Shown: positions 48,483-60,440 of the stretch, piece after piece
How the letters are laid out: the number at the start of each line of letters is the position of its first letter
Numbering within the stretch: position 1 is the first letter of the stretch
NCBI GenBank assembly: GCA_030021035.2
Contig: JARYZH020000171.1
Location: 682,001 to 746,000 of the forward strand
Length of the DNA stretch: 64,000 nt
Direction of reading: 5' to 3'
From: Notholithocarpus densiflorus
Lineage: Eukaryota > Streptophyta > Magnoliopsida > Fagales > Fagaceae
Position numbers and translations under genes: made by a program
Notes under the pieces: generated by a model
What the model was told of the DNA's origin: nothing
The model's database searches: none
The model's input: only the letters and a program-made list of their open reading frames with translations

Positions 48483-48587
48483 GATCAATTCCCCATTTCA
48501 AGGGACTACACACCCATTTCAAGGGACTACAGGGATGTGTTAGCATGTGTACATGATGGCTGTGAACCAACCACATTAGCCTTATGA
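48483..48587 (+). pseudogene. PAP exon 12 tail fragment
   Basis: It encodes the last part of exon 12 (ISRDYRDVLACVHDGCEPTTLAL, stop at 48585-48587) and continues into 3' UTR like that of copy A. CCATTTCAAGGGACTACA is doubled at its start. Upstream coding is missing. Confidence 0.88.
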
Positions 48588-50072
48588 ATTAATGTAATTT
48601 AGCAATGTACTTGAAAAGAAAATGGTCCTCCATTATCAATGCAGTCGTGTTGTTATAGTTATTTATACCAAATAAATAAGGAGATCTTGAATTTTAGTTA
48701 TGAATCAATTGCAACCCGTGTGATGCAAGGTAATATCTGATTATTTTGAAATTAAATATAATATATAATTTTTTAAAAAATATTCATAAAATTATATATT
48801 AGGACTAATCTCTCGTAAGAGAATTTCATTTTAAATGTATTAAACTATTAACTAAGAAAATTTCTTTTTTATATAACTATTTACCAAAACAACAAAGGGC
48901 AAGGGTCTTCTTTTTATTTTATTTTATTTTAAGTAATGAATTTGGTGTGTTCCCTATAAATAAAAAATTATATAAACTTTTTACTTTATTTTAATATTAA
49001 GATTTTCATCTACTCATATTATAATCCATATTATAGTGTGGATTAAAATTTTCCAATTATGACATTTAGAAAAGAATGAGACAAATAGATTTTTCCCACC
49101 AGTAAAAAATTTCAACTTGTAGCATCCTATTTTAATGTTATCTTTAATCCCAAACCAATCTATTTCTTCTAAAGTATACAAAGTATAATCATGATATCTC
49201 TTTTTGAATACATTACTTATCTCAATACATCCATAAAAATACATTGAATCAAAGCACACCTATATGAAGATGCTTTGTAAAAAAAAAAAAAAAAAAATGT
49301 CATATCAATCATCGCTTAACAATAATTAATTCGATTGATTAGGAAAATAATTTGTTGTTTATAATAATAATAATAACAACAACGACAACAACAACCACAT
49401 CAACAACAACAATAATAATGAAGATACAATTGCAAAAGCTAAATTATGTAACTCATCCAATTATTTCCATTTGATTAACCTTTGCTTTTAACTAAACTAG
49501 CTTGTAATCTCATGCATATGCATGAATACACTTAAAAATATACAATAAAATGTATAATATAATTCCTATATATATAATTTAAATACTATTGATATTCATT
49601 TTTATATTTTATTAACTCTTTAAAAATTTCTAAGGATATTATTAGGTATAAAATGTAAATTGTCCATATTTTTTTTAATTATTGTGAAACACTTTTTTTT
49701 TTTACGATTCATTTATTCTAGACTCTTTGGTTTTTATACTTAATAACTCACTTGGATGAATATTTATGATGTGATCCCACATTTGATTCTAAAATTAAGA
49801 AATAAAACTTTTTAAGAATAAATAATTTAGGACACATGGCGCAAAATTGGAATTCTAATTTGAAATTTTAATTTGAGTTTCTCTCAACTTCAACTATTAT
49901 TATATATATAGATAAGTGGCATTATAGAGTATTTCTAATACAATTATTAAGAGTACTTTCTCTACAAAAAATACAATTTTGTTCACCCAAAGTGATTAAA
50001 AAGTAAACAAAATTTAGTAAAGTCTCATAGTTTAACATCTAAATGGATCACTAAAAAAATCAAATTCTAACT

Positions 50073-51192
50073 TGTTGGAAAATTTAGACCCTGGTTGATA
50101 GAATTAACAAGTTTTAAACCCAAGTTGTTAATTAGATTTATTATGAATAAATCTTGTTAAAATAAACAAATATCAATATCATGTCAATAATGAATGCAGC
50201 GGAAAAATAAATAAGACAAGATATGATAACCCAGGAAAACCAATGAAACAAACTAGTTTCACAGTAAAAAACCTGGGGGGAAACCTTCCCGAAAAGCAAT
50301 CCACTATAGAAAAGAGAAGTTTCAAATCTAGTACAAAACCTTTGTCCCCAGACTCTACAATCCCCGTAGATGAACTCACAGCAGAAACCTTCTACCGCTT
50401 CAGAACCTCTGAACTCTTCAATATATGAACGCCACCCTTTGATGCATGAATCCCAGTACGTGACTAATTAATTGCGTGGATCCCAGTACGCGACTTCAAT
50501 CACCAACTAGAAGAAGATTGTTGGCTGCAAAGTTCTTCACTTCATCAACAATGAAGATCAAGAAGCACTTGGTTACAAAACCCTAAGGTGCAAAGACGTA
50601 GTAGTTTCTTTCAGAAAGAATAAGGCTTCGGTCACCTTTTGCATATGTTCTCCTTATATTCTCTTATGTGACGGCCTTTAAAATAAGCCTTATATAGGTC
50701 TAGGGTTGTGAGAAAAGAAATCCTACACATACATGTCATCATGGGCCAAAAATCAGATCTGGAAATCTGAATTTCGTAAGGCTCAGTAATTTTCGATCAA
50801 TCGAGGAGGTGTCGAGAAGGAGTTGAGGAACATCTCGATCGATCCACCAAGTGTCGAGGAGCTATCGAGGAGACAAAAGATTTCTCGATCGATCGACCAG
50901 CTATCGAGAAGGTGTCGAGATTGCGATAAGAAACACCTTAAGAGCTCGACAGATAGCCAGGTGTCGAGGAGGTGTCGAGCAGCTACCGAGCTATAAAATT
51001 CAGCACTTTCTCACTTTTACTTGGACAGACTTGTATGGCTTTAACACTTGAACTTGAAACAAGGTTTCTTGAAGCATCAAACACATCCTAGATCTACTAA
51101 AATACAAGTAAAGTGCGTTTTGTCAAAAGATTAGTCAATTACATAAAATCATGACATATGTTCGTAACATGTGAAACACATATGTCCTAACA
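50073..51192 (-). repeat. 3' LTR of the copia-type element
   Basis: TGTTGG...CTAACA on the plus strand. Next to it, at 51193-51204, is the minus-strand polypurine tract AAATGGGGAGAT. Between about 50800 and 50990 it contains many GGTGTCGAG and TCGATCGATC motifs, giving a cluster of CG sites. Short ORFs here are shared with the other LTR and are not genes. Confidence 0.95.
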
Positions 51193-52939
51193 ATCTCCCC
51201 ATTTGGCAATCCGTGACAAAACCACAACAAACAAATGAACATATGAGAGAAGTCATAAATCACTCAACTCATATTCACTTGTTGAATACAATATAATCTA
51301 TCATAACACAAACTCTTGAAAAACTTTGCAAGAAGAGAGTTTATGGCAAGTAGACTTTGACAAGCTGTATTTCTGAAACACTTTAAACAAAACTCATCAA
51401 GGTATCTTAGTGCGAAACAGAAATAATAGATTGCATACAAGACATAAGAAACATGTGTATAAAGACAGAAAAGAAACAACACATGTAGAGGTAGGTGAAG
51501 AAGAACATACATCATTATATATATATCAAAGATAAGCACAATGTATGTAAACGTGGTCACAAGACCCAAGGTACAAGAAGAAGGAAGTAAGCACTCCCCC
51601 TAACAAGATGAAACATATCTTCCCCTTACAAAGGAATGTATATCTCCCCCTAACATTTAGAATCTTAAAAAGAAACTACATATTCTCCACAAATTCTCCC
51701 CCTTTTTGTCATGATTGACAAATGGTACAAGAAGCTAGAAAGCTTCACTCGAGAGACATAAAAAATGATCAAGGATGATCAAGGGGGCAAAAGAAATCCA
51801 TAAAAATGCATGAATGTAATGAAACAAGATGCTATGGATTGACAAGATAATAGAAAGATGTAAAACATGTGAAAAACAAACCTCTCAACAAGAAAAAAGT
51901 TATGCACATAGATCCAAAACACACACACACTAAACAAGCCTAACCAATTTTATATTTCAAAAACAAGTCAAAACAGTTTAGTGAGCATACATTAACACAT
52001 GTAAACCTTGTGATGGCCAAATCACATTGTACCTACACATGTATTAAGAGTAGCAAATAATATTGCGTGTCATGTGTGAAGAACATCGCAAGATTGCATA
52101 AGTGTATACATGTTATGACGATTTGAGATATGAGAAAATCACTTTAACTCACACACAATTATAACTGCTTGATGGGGATTATCACCTTTGAGGTACATCT
52201 TATAACTTCCACATCTCCTAGAAAACACGCTTACAATCATATTTAAAGCATTTTTTATCTTTTTGCTTTTCATTTTCTTTGCATATATTTATTTTAGCTA
52301 ATCATGCATGGGCATATAACAGATAGAAAAGAAATACCCAATTATGTTAAGCATTTGACATTTCAATTTTGTTATGCCGAAGCACACAAATGTCATTGAC
52401 ACTGCACTTTTACTATGCCGAAACATACAGGTGTCATTATGATTGGCGGGCAACAATGGTGAGATGGTTATTTATGCCTTTCTCTTAAGATTTTCTAAAC
52501 CTTCCCGTCAAAAAGAGTGATACGAGTGTTAAGTACAAGAGATAACTTAATCTTACTCATCACAAACAAGAGCCACAAAGCTCACTTGCTTAGTTGTGCA
52601 TAGAGATGCTCATCTAAGTTACAAGAGATACAAAGTTTAGAATACTTTGTTCCATTGGCCATCTAAGGTACACAAGTACCAATGTACACAAAACACACAC
52701 TGTTTTTGTATTTTTCTGATTTTATCTTTTTATTTTTATTTTGAAAACAAAACAAAATAAAAACAAAACAACCAAACAAAAACAGACAAACAATCATGAA
52801 AGCATGAAAGAAAGATGCTTATGCATGAAGGCATGTTAGAAAGATACAGATGCATGAAAGCATGATTCCAAAAGTAGATAAGAAATCAGTCCTTCTTTAG
52901 ATAGAAAGAATTAAAGCAGAGGACAAACAGAAAAGACAA
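51193..52939. other. Internal region of the copia-type element without protein coding
   Basis: 1.7 kb where protease, integrase and RT would be expected in a full element. No GKG, DDE or YVDD-type motif is visible in any frame. AT-rich, with CA-rich tracts and repeated GCATGA motifs (52800-52870). Confidence 0.7.
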
Positions 52940-54772
52940 TTAAGTCTTAGGCTCATTTCTTACCCACACAGCACGAGTCTTTGGCCGTGAAGATGAAAAT
53001 GCACGTATCTTAGTATGTCTACTAAAGGATATAGAAGAATTAAAATTATCCTGAAATTGAGTTAAAAAGCTCAAGACTTTTAATAACTCACCAAACAAAG
53101 GAGTAGGTCCTTGAGAGGAAACCTGTGACCGTTTGGATACTCGCTTTTGAGAATACAACTTAAAGCAATTAAAACAAATGTGTCCAGAAACACCACAATG
53201 GTGACAAACATGAGGTCTAACAAAGGATTTAGAATTAGCTAGATCAATTTTGGATTTCATACCTTTATTACCTTTCTTAGATTGTGGCACAAAGACAGTC
53301 CTTGACCCAGAAGCCGTGGAAGAGGGGGGGCTAGAGGAAACAACGTATCCTAAGCCAGTCTTATTAGAACTAGGCTTTTGAGCACTCAATACCTCATCAA
53401 GCTTTGCACTAGACATCCTCTTTATTTGAGTTCTAGCTTGACTAAGCTCAACCTCAAGATTCTTAACCTTCTCTTCTAATGAGGTGTTCTCTATAACAAG
53501 AGTCTCGACTAACCTTGTAGTCTCATCTAGTTTGACTAACAAATCAGTTTTTTCAGTCTTTACCTCATTAAGCTGTTTTCTACAAAGATGAGAAGTCTTC
53601 TCGGATTTTATAAATTCAGTGCATAGCTTATCATAGGCTTCCTGAAGGGTCATCTTCTTGGGTACTTCATCATCAGAAGAATCGTCACTGTCACTAGCAC
53701 TCTCCAAAATCACCTTATTGGTTGAGGCAGCAAAGGCCATAATGTGATTACATTCACCCACATACTCATCAGAAGAGTCATTCTCAGTGTCACTCCAAGT
53801 AGCAACCAACCCTTTATCTTTTGACTCCTTGGTCTCTTCCTTCATGAGGTAGTTTGGACACTCTATCCTCATATGACCAAAACCTTTGCACTCATGGCAT
53901 TGGATGAGGGGTTTCTCATTCTTGCAATTCCTATAGGATTTAGATTTCCTAGGAGGTTTGCCCTTATCCTTTTTCCTGAACTGAAGAAGCTTGATAATCT
54001 CATCAGTTATGAAAGTTAGATCCTCATCCTTATCCTCATCTTCATCTTCATCTTCACTTTCATCTTCATCTTCATCTTCATCTTCAGAGTCCTCAATCTC
54101 TCCCTCTATACCCTTAAGAGCCAAGTTTTTACTCTTTCCACCTTTTCCCATTGAGCCTAATCCCATTTCATAGGTTTGAAGGTTCCCTACAAGTTCAGTC
54201 AAAGGAAGTTGATCAATGTCCTTCACTTCTTCAACGACAGTGATCTTGGCATGAAATCTTTTAGGTAAGGACCTAAGGATTTTCCTAACAATTTTGGATT
54301 CTGCAATAGATTCTCCAAGATTGAAGGCAGAATTCACAATATCCTTGAGTTTAGCATAGAACTCATCAAAGGTCTCATCCTCCTCCATCCTTATTTCTTC
54401 AAAACTACTAGTGAGTTTTTGAAGCTTCACAGTCTTTACTGCCTTGGTACCTTCATAAGTGGTCTCAAGAATGGTTCATGCTTCCTTAACAACTTCCGTG
54501 GATGATATCTTTTTGAATTCCTCATTGGTCACCCCACAAAACAAAGCATTCAAAGCTCTACTGTTGAAATTTGCCGCTACGATTGTTGCATCATCCCAAT
54601 CCACTAGCGCTTCCTTTGGCTTAATCCATCCAACTTCAACAGCTTGCCATACCTGTTCACCTAGAGCCTGCAAAAATACTTTCATACGAACTTTCCAATA
54701 CGCATAATTAGTTCCATCAAATAAAGGAGGAATCAAAAGAGATTGTCTACGATCCATGACAACGGGGGTCAA
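52940..54772 (-). pseudogene. copia-type gag with two zinc knuckles and one premature stop
   Basis: The N-terminal block (54772-54479) has the UBN2-type gag start, PLFDGTNYAYWKVRMKVFLQ. An in-frame TGA at 54476-54478 interrupts it, where the family usually has tryptophan (KEAW.IL), and the frame then stays open to 52940 for 496 codons. The second block has a gag core (SFEEIRMEEDETFDEFYAKL), an acidic run of E/D/S (54130-54010), a zinc knuckle C-x2-C-x4-H-x4-C (CHECKGFGHMRIEC), a coiled coil, and a second knuckle (CHHCGVSGHICFNC). It ends at AVWVRNEPKT, where protease would normally begin. Gag packages the RNA in the particle. Confidence 0.92.
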
Positions 54773-54811
54773 GGATCACACTCAGGAAATTAATCCAATC
54801 AGAGTGTACCC

Positions 54812-54823
54812 GCTCTGATACCA
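54812..54823 (-). promoter_or_regulatory. Primer binding site, initiator Met-tRNA type
   Basis: TGGTATCAGAGC on the minus strand, two bases after the 5' LTR end. This is the standard PBS complementary to the 3' end of plant initiator tRNA-Met. Confidence 0.93.
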
Positions 54824-54825
54824 CT

Positions 54826-55946
54826 TGTTGGGAAATTTAGACCCCGGTTGATAGAATTAACAAGTTTTAAACCCAAGTTGTTAATTAGATTTATTATGAA
54901 TAAACCTTGTTAAAACAAACAAACATCAATATCATGTCAATAATGAATGCAGCGGAAAAATAAATAAGACAAGATATGATAACCCAGGAAAACCAGTGAA
55001 ACAAACTAATTTCACAGTAAAAAACCTGGGGGGAAACCTTCCCGAAAAGCAATCCACTATAGAAAAGAGAAGTTTTAGATCTAGTACAAAATCTTTGTCC
55101 CTAGACTCTACAATCCTCGTAGATGAACTCATAGCGGAAACCTTCTACCGCTTCAGAACCTCTGAACTCTTCAATATATGAACGCCACCCTTTGATGCAC
55201 GAATCCCAGTATGTGACTAACCAATTGCGCGGATCCTAGTACGCGACTTCAATCACCAACTAGAAGAAGATTGTTGGCTGCAAAGTTCTTCACTTCATCA
55301 ACAATAAAGATCAAGAAGCACTTGGTTACAAAACCCTAAGGCGCAAAGACGCAGTAGCTTCTTTCAGAGAGAATAAGGCTTCGGTCACCTTTTGCATATG
55401 TTCTCCTTGTATTTTCTTATGTGACGGCCTCTAAAATAAGCCTTATATAGGTCTAGGGTTGTGAGAAAAGAAACCCTACACATACATGTCATCATGGGCC
55501 AAAAATCAGATCTGAAAATTTGAATTTCGTAAGGCTCAGTAATTCTAGATCGATCAAGGAGGTGTCGAGAAGGTGTCGAGGAACATCTCGATCGATCCAC
55601 CAGGTGTCGAGGAGCTATCGAGGAGACAGAAGATTTCTCGATCGATCGACCAGCTATCGAGAAGGTGTCGAGATTGTGATAAGAAACACCTTAAGAGCTC
55701 GACAGATAGCCAGGTGTCGAGGAGGTGTCGAGTAGCTATCGAGCTTTAAAATTCAGCACTTTCTCACTTGATTCTTGGACAGACTTGCATGGCTTTAACA
55801 CTTGAACTTGAAACAAGGTTTCTTGAAGCATCAAACACATCCTAGATCTACCCAAATACAAGTAAAGTGCGTTTTGTCAAAGGATTAGCCAATTACATAA
55901 AATCATGACATATGTTCGTAACATGTGAAACGCATATGTCCTAACA
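54826..55946 (-). repeat. 5' LTR of the copia-type element
   Basis: 1121 bp, nearly identical to 50073-51192. Visible differences are mostly C/T and G/A changes (for example AAATCTTGTTAAAATAAAC versus AAACCTTGTTAAAACAAAC). It contains the same TCGAG-rich block at about 55550-55745. Confidence 0.95.
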
Positions 55947-57259
55947 TAACTTGCAAAACAACTAATTATTAACCTAAATCAAATCAACATAATGGGATAA
56001 AGAAAAAAAAATTGTGATCGGGAATTGGAATACCAAAATAACTAAATATGCATAAAAGTCGATACAAATTTGCCAAAAAGAGAAACAAATGTGAAGTGAC
56101 AATTAATCAACAATAACAAAAAGAACCATTAGGGGGGAAAAAGTGGTTAAACAATAAAAAAAATTCATAGAGAGAGAGAGAGAGAGAGTATTGACCTTTT
56201 TGCCGTGAACAATTTGGAAGGAATAGGGGAGAGAGTTGGAAATGAAGTAAAAATAAATTTATAAGAAAATCAAGTTGGAAGAGGAAGGGTGGAAGTAGAT
56301 GAAAGGTTCAAAAAAGTGAAACGGTAGAATTTATGAAGATATGATAAAGAAAATTTAAAAATTTATAAAGGAAATCGAATGAAAAATTTAAGAAGCTAAT
56401 GATTGAAGAAGATAAAAATTGAACTAAGAATACAATAGTTGAAGAAGATGAAAGGTTGAACAAAGTAAAAATTGCAAAAAATAAAAAATAAAAAGGCTAC
56501 TAATGACGTGGTACAAAAAGAGATTTGTAAAATTTTTTTTAAAGCTTCCATTATTATATAATAGTATAGATAGACATGTCTACACATTGTTTTTGGTTTT
56601 AGATTCTTCGTTGATTTTATTGCTTAGTTATAATTATCTAAATTAAAGTAGATGAATGTGTAAAGGCAAAGTTATATATAAAGTTAAAACCGTCCAAAAT
56701 GAATTTGTAAAGGCAAGACTATATATAAAGTTAAAACCTCCCAAGATGAATGTGTAAAGTCAATCTACTTATATATTTAATATCTTTTCAAAAAAATATT
56801 TATACATTTAATATTGTCAACAAAATTTAGGAATAAAAATTAAATAAGAATAAGAATGATTATGCATGTAGTCAATGACGTGGCGGATAAGGTGGCGTAA
56901 TATGAGCATAGCAATATTAAATGCTATGATTCAGCTTTTAGAAGTATATAGATTTATGGTATTCATCTTTGCTTCTTTTATTAAACATGGGAGTTTGTAG
57001 TGTACATGACATGCTTGCCCTACACAATACTGTTAGGGAATTTTTTCATGATTGGTGACCAAACTTTTGTAACATTCCTAACATCACTCTAATTGACAAG
57101 CATCTCATTCTTAGGGAAAAATGAAAGTTTTTCTTGGTGTCCAATAGATTGTGGTATGCAAATATTAATTCTTACCCTTGTATTGACAAGCTAGAAGCCT
57201 AGAACCCAAAAATCATGCCCATATTCATGTTGGCTTTTGGACCCTGCATAGAGATGAAA

Positions 57260-58207
57260 TTGTGCCAAACATTGTGCAAATAGTCTAGTTCCAGTTGATT
57301 ACTCTATGCTTGCAATTTGAAAATGTTGTTAATTGATAATTTCTATTAGAATAATAACTAAATGATAGTCCCCATCCAAATAAGTTTTCTGGACAAGTGA
57401 CAGTTTATCATGATATCGAAATAGGTGCCTAAATTCTAACTCTATCTATGCTCTGCCTCCTATGAAAGGTCAAAAAACCCCACGTGTTGGGCAATACTTA
57501 TTTAGGGGAAGTCGAGACCCACACATGAGGGGAGTGTTAGAATAATGGTTAAAAGATTCAATTCACAATTTCTTACCAGCTTTAGCTTTTGGGACAAATA
57601 GTAATTTATCAATCTCTATAGGTATTCAATGGATTATGGCATGTTCCACTTCTGTATAGCTAACAGTGAACATGATTGGAGGGAGGGATCTGAACAGAAC
57701 AAATTTATAGAGAAATGTCTTGCATCAGCTGATAGGCAGAAACAACCATGGTTGATCTTTGCAGCCCATCGTGTTCTTGGTTATTCCTCCGATTATTGGA
57801 AGGATGGCTCATTTGGGGAGTCTATGGGAAAGGATAGCTTGCAAAAGCTCTGGCAGAAGTACAAAGTGGACATTGCATTCTATGGTCATGTTCATAATTA
57901 TGAGAGAACATGCCCCATTTACCAGGTATGGATAACATGAATGAAGATTTCTTACCCTTTAACCATCAATTTAGTAAACAAAACAATAAAATGATGATGT
58001 TACACATGCTTAAATTTTGCATTATATCCTAAGCCTATGAATTGCAATAATATATTCCTTAACCACTTCCAAAGTGCTGAAAATGTTGGCATCTAAGCTC
58101 AGGGTGGTAGTCATGAGCTACTTACTAATACTAGCCGATGTCAGAGAGAGAGAGAATCATTTTTTGTGTGGGAAAAATATGGATTGAATGGGAGATAGAA
58201 CAGAAAA
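57260..58207 (+). pseudogene. PAP copy C: lone exon 11 with flanking intron sequence
   Basis: Exon 11 (57622-57925) keeps AG and GT borders and an open frame (FAAHRVLGYSSDYWKDGSF, GHVHNYERTCPIYQ). Intron 10-like sequence starts abruptly at about 57262, joined to copy A-type 3' flank. Intron 11-like sequence runs to 58207. No other PAP exon follows. Confidence 0.9.
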
Positions 58208-58298
58208 TCTATAAATATATATATATATTTATATATATAAGCAAAGACCTTATGTTGGAGAGTATGAGGTTGTGCCATGTGGGCGCATTCCTTGAAGT
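58208..58298 (+). mobile_element. 5' fragment of the intron 11 Helitron
   Basis: TCTATAAATATATATATATA ... GACCTTATGTTGGAGAGTATGAG ... CATTCCTTGAAGTT matches the first part of 45237-46363, at the same site in PAP intron 11. It then stops and SDR exon 2 begins. The Helitron 3' end was not found downstream. Confidence 0.85.
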
Positions 58299-59341
58299 TG
58301 CAAGAAGAGAGGACCGTCTTCAAGTAGTCGCAAATAAAGCACGTCAGATAGGATCCCCAGGGGTTATTGTGGTCGCTGCAGATGTTTCCAAGGTTGAAGA
58401 TTGTAAGTGATTTGTTGAAGAGGTGGTGAACCACTATGGACAATGTAAGTGTTCAATATGTTTTTATTTTCCTTTGATTCCTTTTGTAAAAAATTTTGGA
58501 AATGTTTTATGGTTGATGGGCTTTTTGCAACAGTGGATCATTTGGTGAACAATGCTGGAGTGGCACTAATAGACTTGTTTGAAAAAGTCACTAGATTCTC
58601 CGATTTCGCTTCAATTATGGTAATAAAATTGCATTGTTGCCATACTTTTGGAACAAGATTGTAATATAGGGGAACGTTTTGGTACCCAGTAATATATTAT
58701 GTGTCACCATCACTAAAACAAAGACATTTATTTATTGTGTTGTTCAAATGACATCAATCACATTTATTCATTGGCACGTTAGTTTATAAATATTTTGCAG
58801 TAAAATTGATAGCAATTTTAAATTTTTCCTTAAAGAATGAGTGATGCTAGAGATATTACAAATGGTACTATATATAAATCTATGATATGTCTATGATCAT
58901 GAATTCATGGGATTATCATACATGCATGTACATATTATTAACTCCATGTCCCCTTTTTTTCCTATTGCTTGCATTTAAAGATTGCTACTTCATGTTTTTT
59001 AGGACATAAATTTCTGGGGTTCAGTATATAGAACCCATTATGCAATTCCACACTTGAGAAAAAGCAAAGGGAAGATTGTTGTAATTTCTTCAACTGCAGC
59101 ATCGTTAACTAGTCCAAGATTTAGCTTCTACAATGTAAGAACCTCCAAATTATTATGCCTTACTCCACGTTTTCTTTCTCATTAATTGCTCCTAAATCTG
59201 TGATGAATTCAGGCAAGCAAGGCGGCACTAATTTCCTATTTTGGGACTTTGAGGACTGAATTTGGTCCAGATATTGGAATAACAATTGTGACTCCTGGAT
59301 TGATAGAGTCAGAAATGACAAAAGGCAAAATTTTATCCCAG
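58299..59341 (+). pseudogene. SDR (11-beta-HSD-like) copy 1, exons 1 and 6 missing
   Basis: Exon 2 from its middle (58299-58444; ARREDRLQVVANKARQ, ADVSKVEDCK then a TGA stop at about 58408), exon 3 (58534-58619; DHLVNNAGVA), exon 4 (59003-59134; STAASLTSPRFSFYN) and exon 5 (59213-59341; ASKAALISYFGTLRTEFG) are recognisable. The NADP-binding exon 1 is replaced by PAP/Helitron sequence. No exon 6 is found, though a stretch near 59640-59690 resembles the 3' UTR of the intact copy. The Y-x3-K active site is preserved but the gene cannot make a full enzyme. Confidence 0.92.
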
Positions 59342-60218
59342 GTAGGCTTAAAGGAATTACATACATTGTCAATTAAATTAAACATGGCTCATCCCTTACC
59401 CCTTAACTCAAAGGAAGTACATCTTCAATTAAAGGAAACAAATGTACAGTGTAATTAGGATACGGTTAGTTAATTCTGGACCACTCTCATAACAAAAGCA
59501 TGGAAACTTAGGTATCGTTTTTTAGATATTATACATTTAAGTTCCCCTTCTAAATTCAATTCAAAGAAAAACTCCTATTAGCGACATTTGATGTTTTAAG
59601 ACAACAGATTCTTCAATAGGGCTTAAATTTAATCCTTAATATCTCAAGGCAGATTAAGATCATCAAGCTAAGAAGAGCTAGTGCAGCTCCTTTGATTTAG
59701 ATTATTGAACTTATCTAGTGTTAATTGGCAGTAACATTATACTACAGGTCGTATCACGCAGTGATGTTGAGCTACGACAGACCGTTTCAAGCAGTAATGA
59801 TAAGCTTCAAGTCTCGTTCAGTAGTGAAAGTATCTGACAACTCGTATTGTATTCATTATAAGACAAGGGAATGTTGGTTATATCTGTTATTATTAAGTCT
59901 ATGAATCCATTTTTGGATAGATTCTTTCACTATTGGTTTCTTACTTGATCTCTTTTCTATTTCCTTTCATTTATGGGTCCGGTTCACAGGTGCGAGCATT
60001 TGTTAATGAACTATTTTAGAAAAGTTTTAATATCACTTTTATGGGTATTATAAAAACTATCAAAAAATTAATAGCTTCTTTTTTTTTTTTCTCATAAAAA
60101 GTTTTTAAAAATAATTTCTAAATCAATGCCCTTAGGGCATTCGTTAACCTTTCGCTTCACTTATTATTATTATTTTTTAATAATTCAATAATTAAAATTT
60201 GGGGTGGGGGAATTTAGT
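59342..60218. other. Degenerate 3' part of SDR copy 1 and spacer
   Basis: AAGCTAAGAAGAGCTAGTGCAG near 59668 corresponds to the intact gene's 3' UTR (AAGCCAAGCAGAGCTAATGG near 63831). Otherwise AT-rich with no gene. Confidence 0.55.
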
Positions 60219-60440
60219 TGGAAACACTTGGAACTAGGAAGTGTCAACTAAGCCACAAGGCTATTGACCTTTCATTCAATATATAGTATTACTTTGATAT
60301 ATTATATCAATATCTAGTCATGCCTACGTTGGAAACACTAGGAATTAGGAAGTGTCAGTTAAGCCACAAGGCAATTGACTTTTCATTTAGCATTTAGTAT
60401 TACTTTGATATAGTACATCAATATCTAGTCCTGCAATGCA
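60219..60440. repeat. Tandem duplication of about 112 bp
   Basis: TTGGAAACACT-TGGAACTAGGAAGTGTCA ... TATATCAATATCTAGTC occurs twice in direct orientation (about 60219-60329 and 60330-60440). Its end resembles the 3' flank of the intact SDR gene (TATATCAATATCTGTTTATG near 63912). Confidence 0.8.

Larger units (their letters stand above)
50073..55946 (-). mobile_element. Ty1/copia-type element with gag but no pol (TR-GAG-like)
   Basis: 5874 bp bounded by two 1.12-kb LTRs (50073-51192 and 54826-55946), with exact 5-bp target duplication TAACT at 50068-50072 and 55947-55951. PBS and polypurine tract place it on the minus strand. Between them lies one gag-like gene and 1.7 kb without coding. Gag-only plant LTR elements (TR-GAG) have been described as non-autonomous. 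Confidence 0.93.
48705..56952 (-). mobile_element. Helitron-like insertion on the minus strand, carrying a nested copia element
   Basis: Compared with the uninterrupted flank of PAP copy A (TATGAATTTATGG at 35457-35469), 8.25 kb is inserted between A and T. On the minus strand it starts TCTATATACTTCTAAAAGC and ends GGGTTGCAATTGA, just after a decayed CCTTGCAT/ACACGGG hairpin; the last four bases TTGA differ from the CTRR consensus by one C-to-T change. Two further Helitron-like 5' ends in the same orientation lie inside, at 56570 (TCTATACTATTATATAATAA) and 49912 (TCTATATATATAATAATAG), so it is probably composite. Without the copia element it is about 2.37 kb. No Rep/helicase seen. Confidence 0.7.

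Noticed and set aside
53991..54173. Serine-rich open frame on the plus strand in the copia element
   Set aside because: It is the complement of the acidic E/D repeat in gag.
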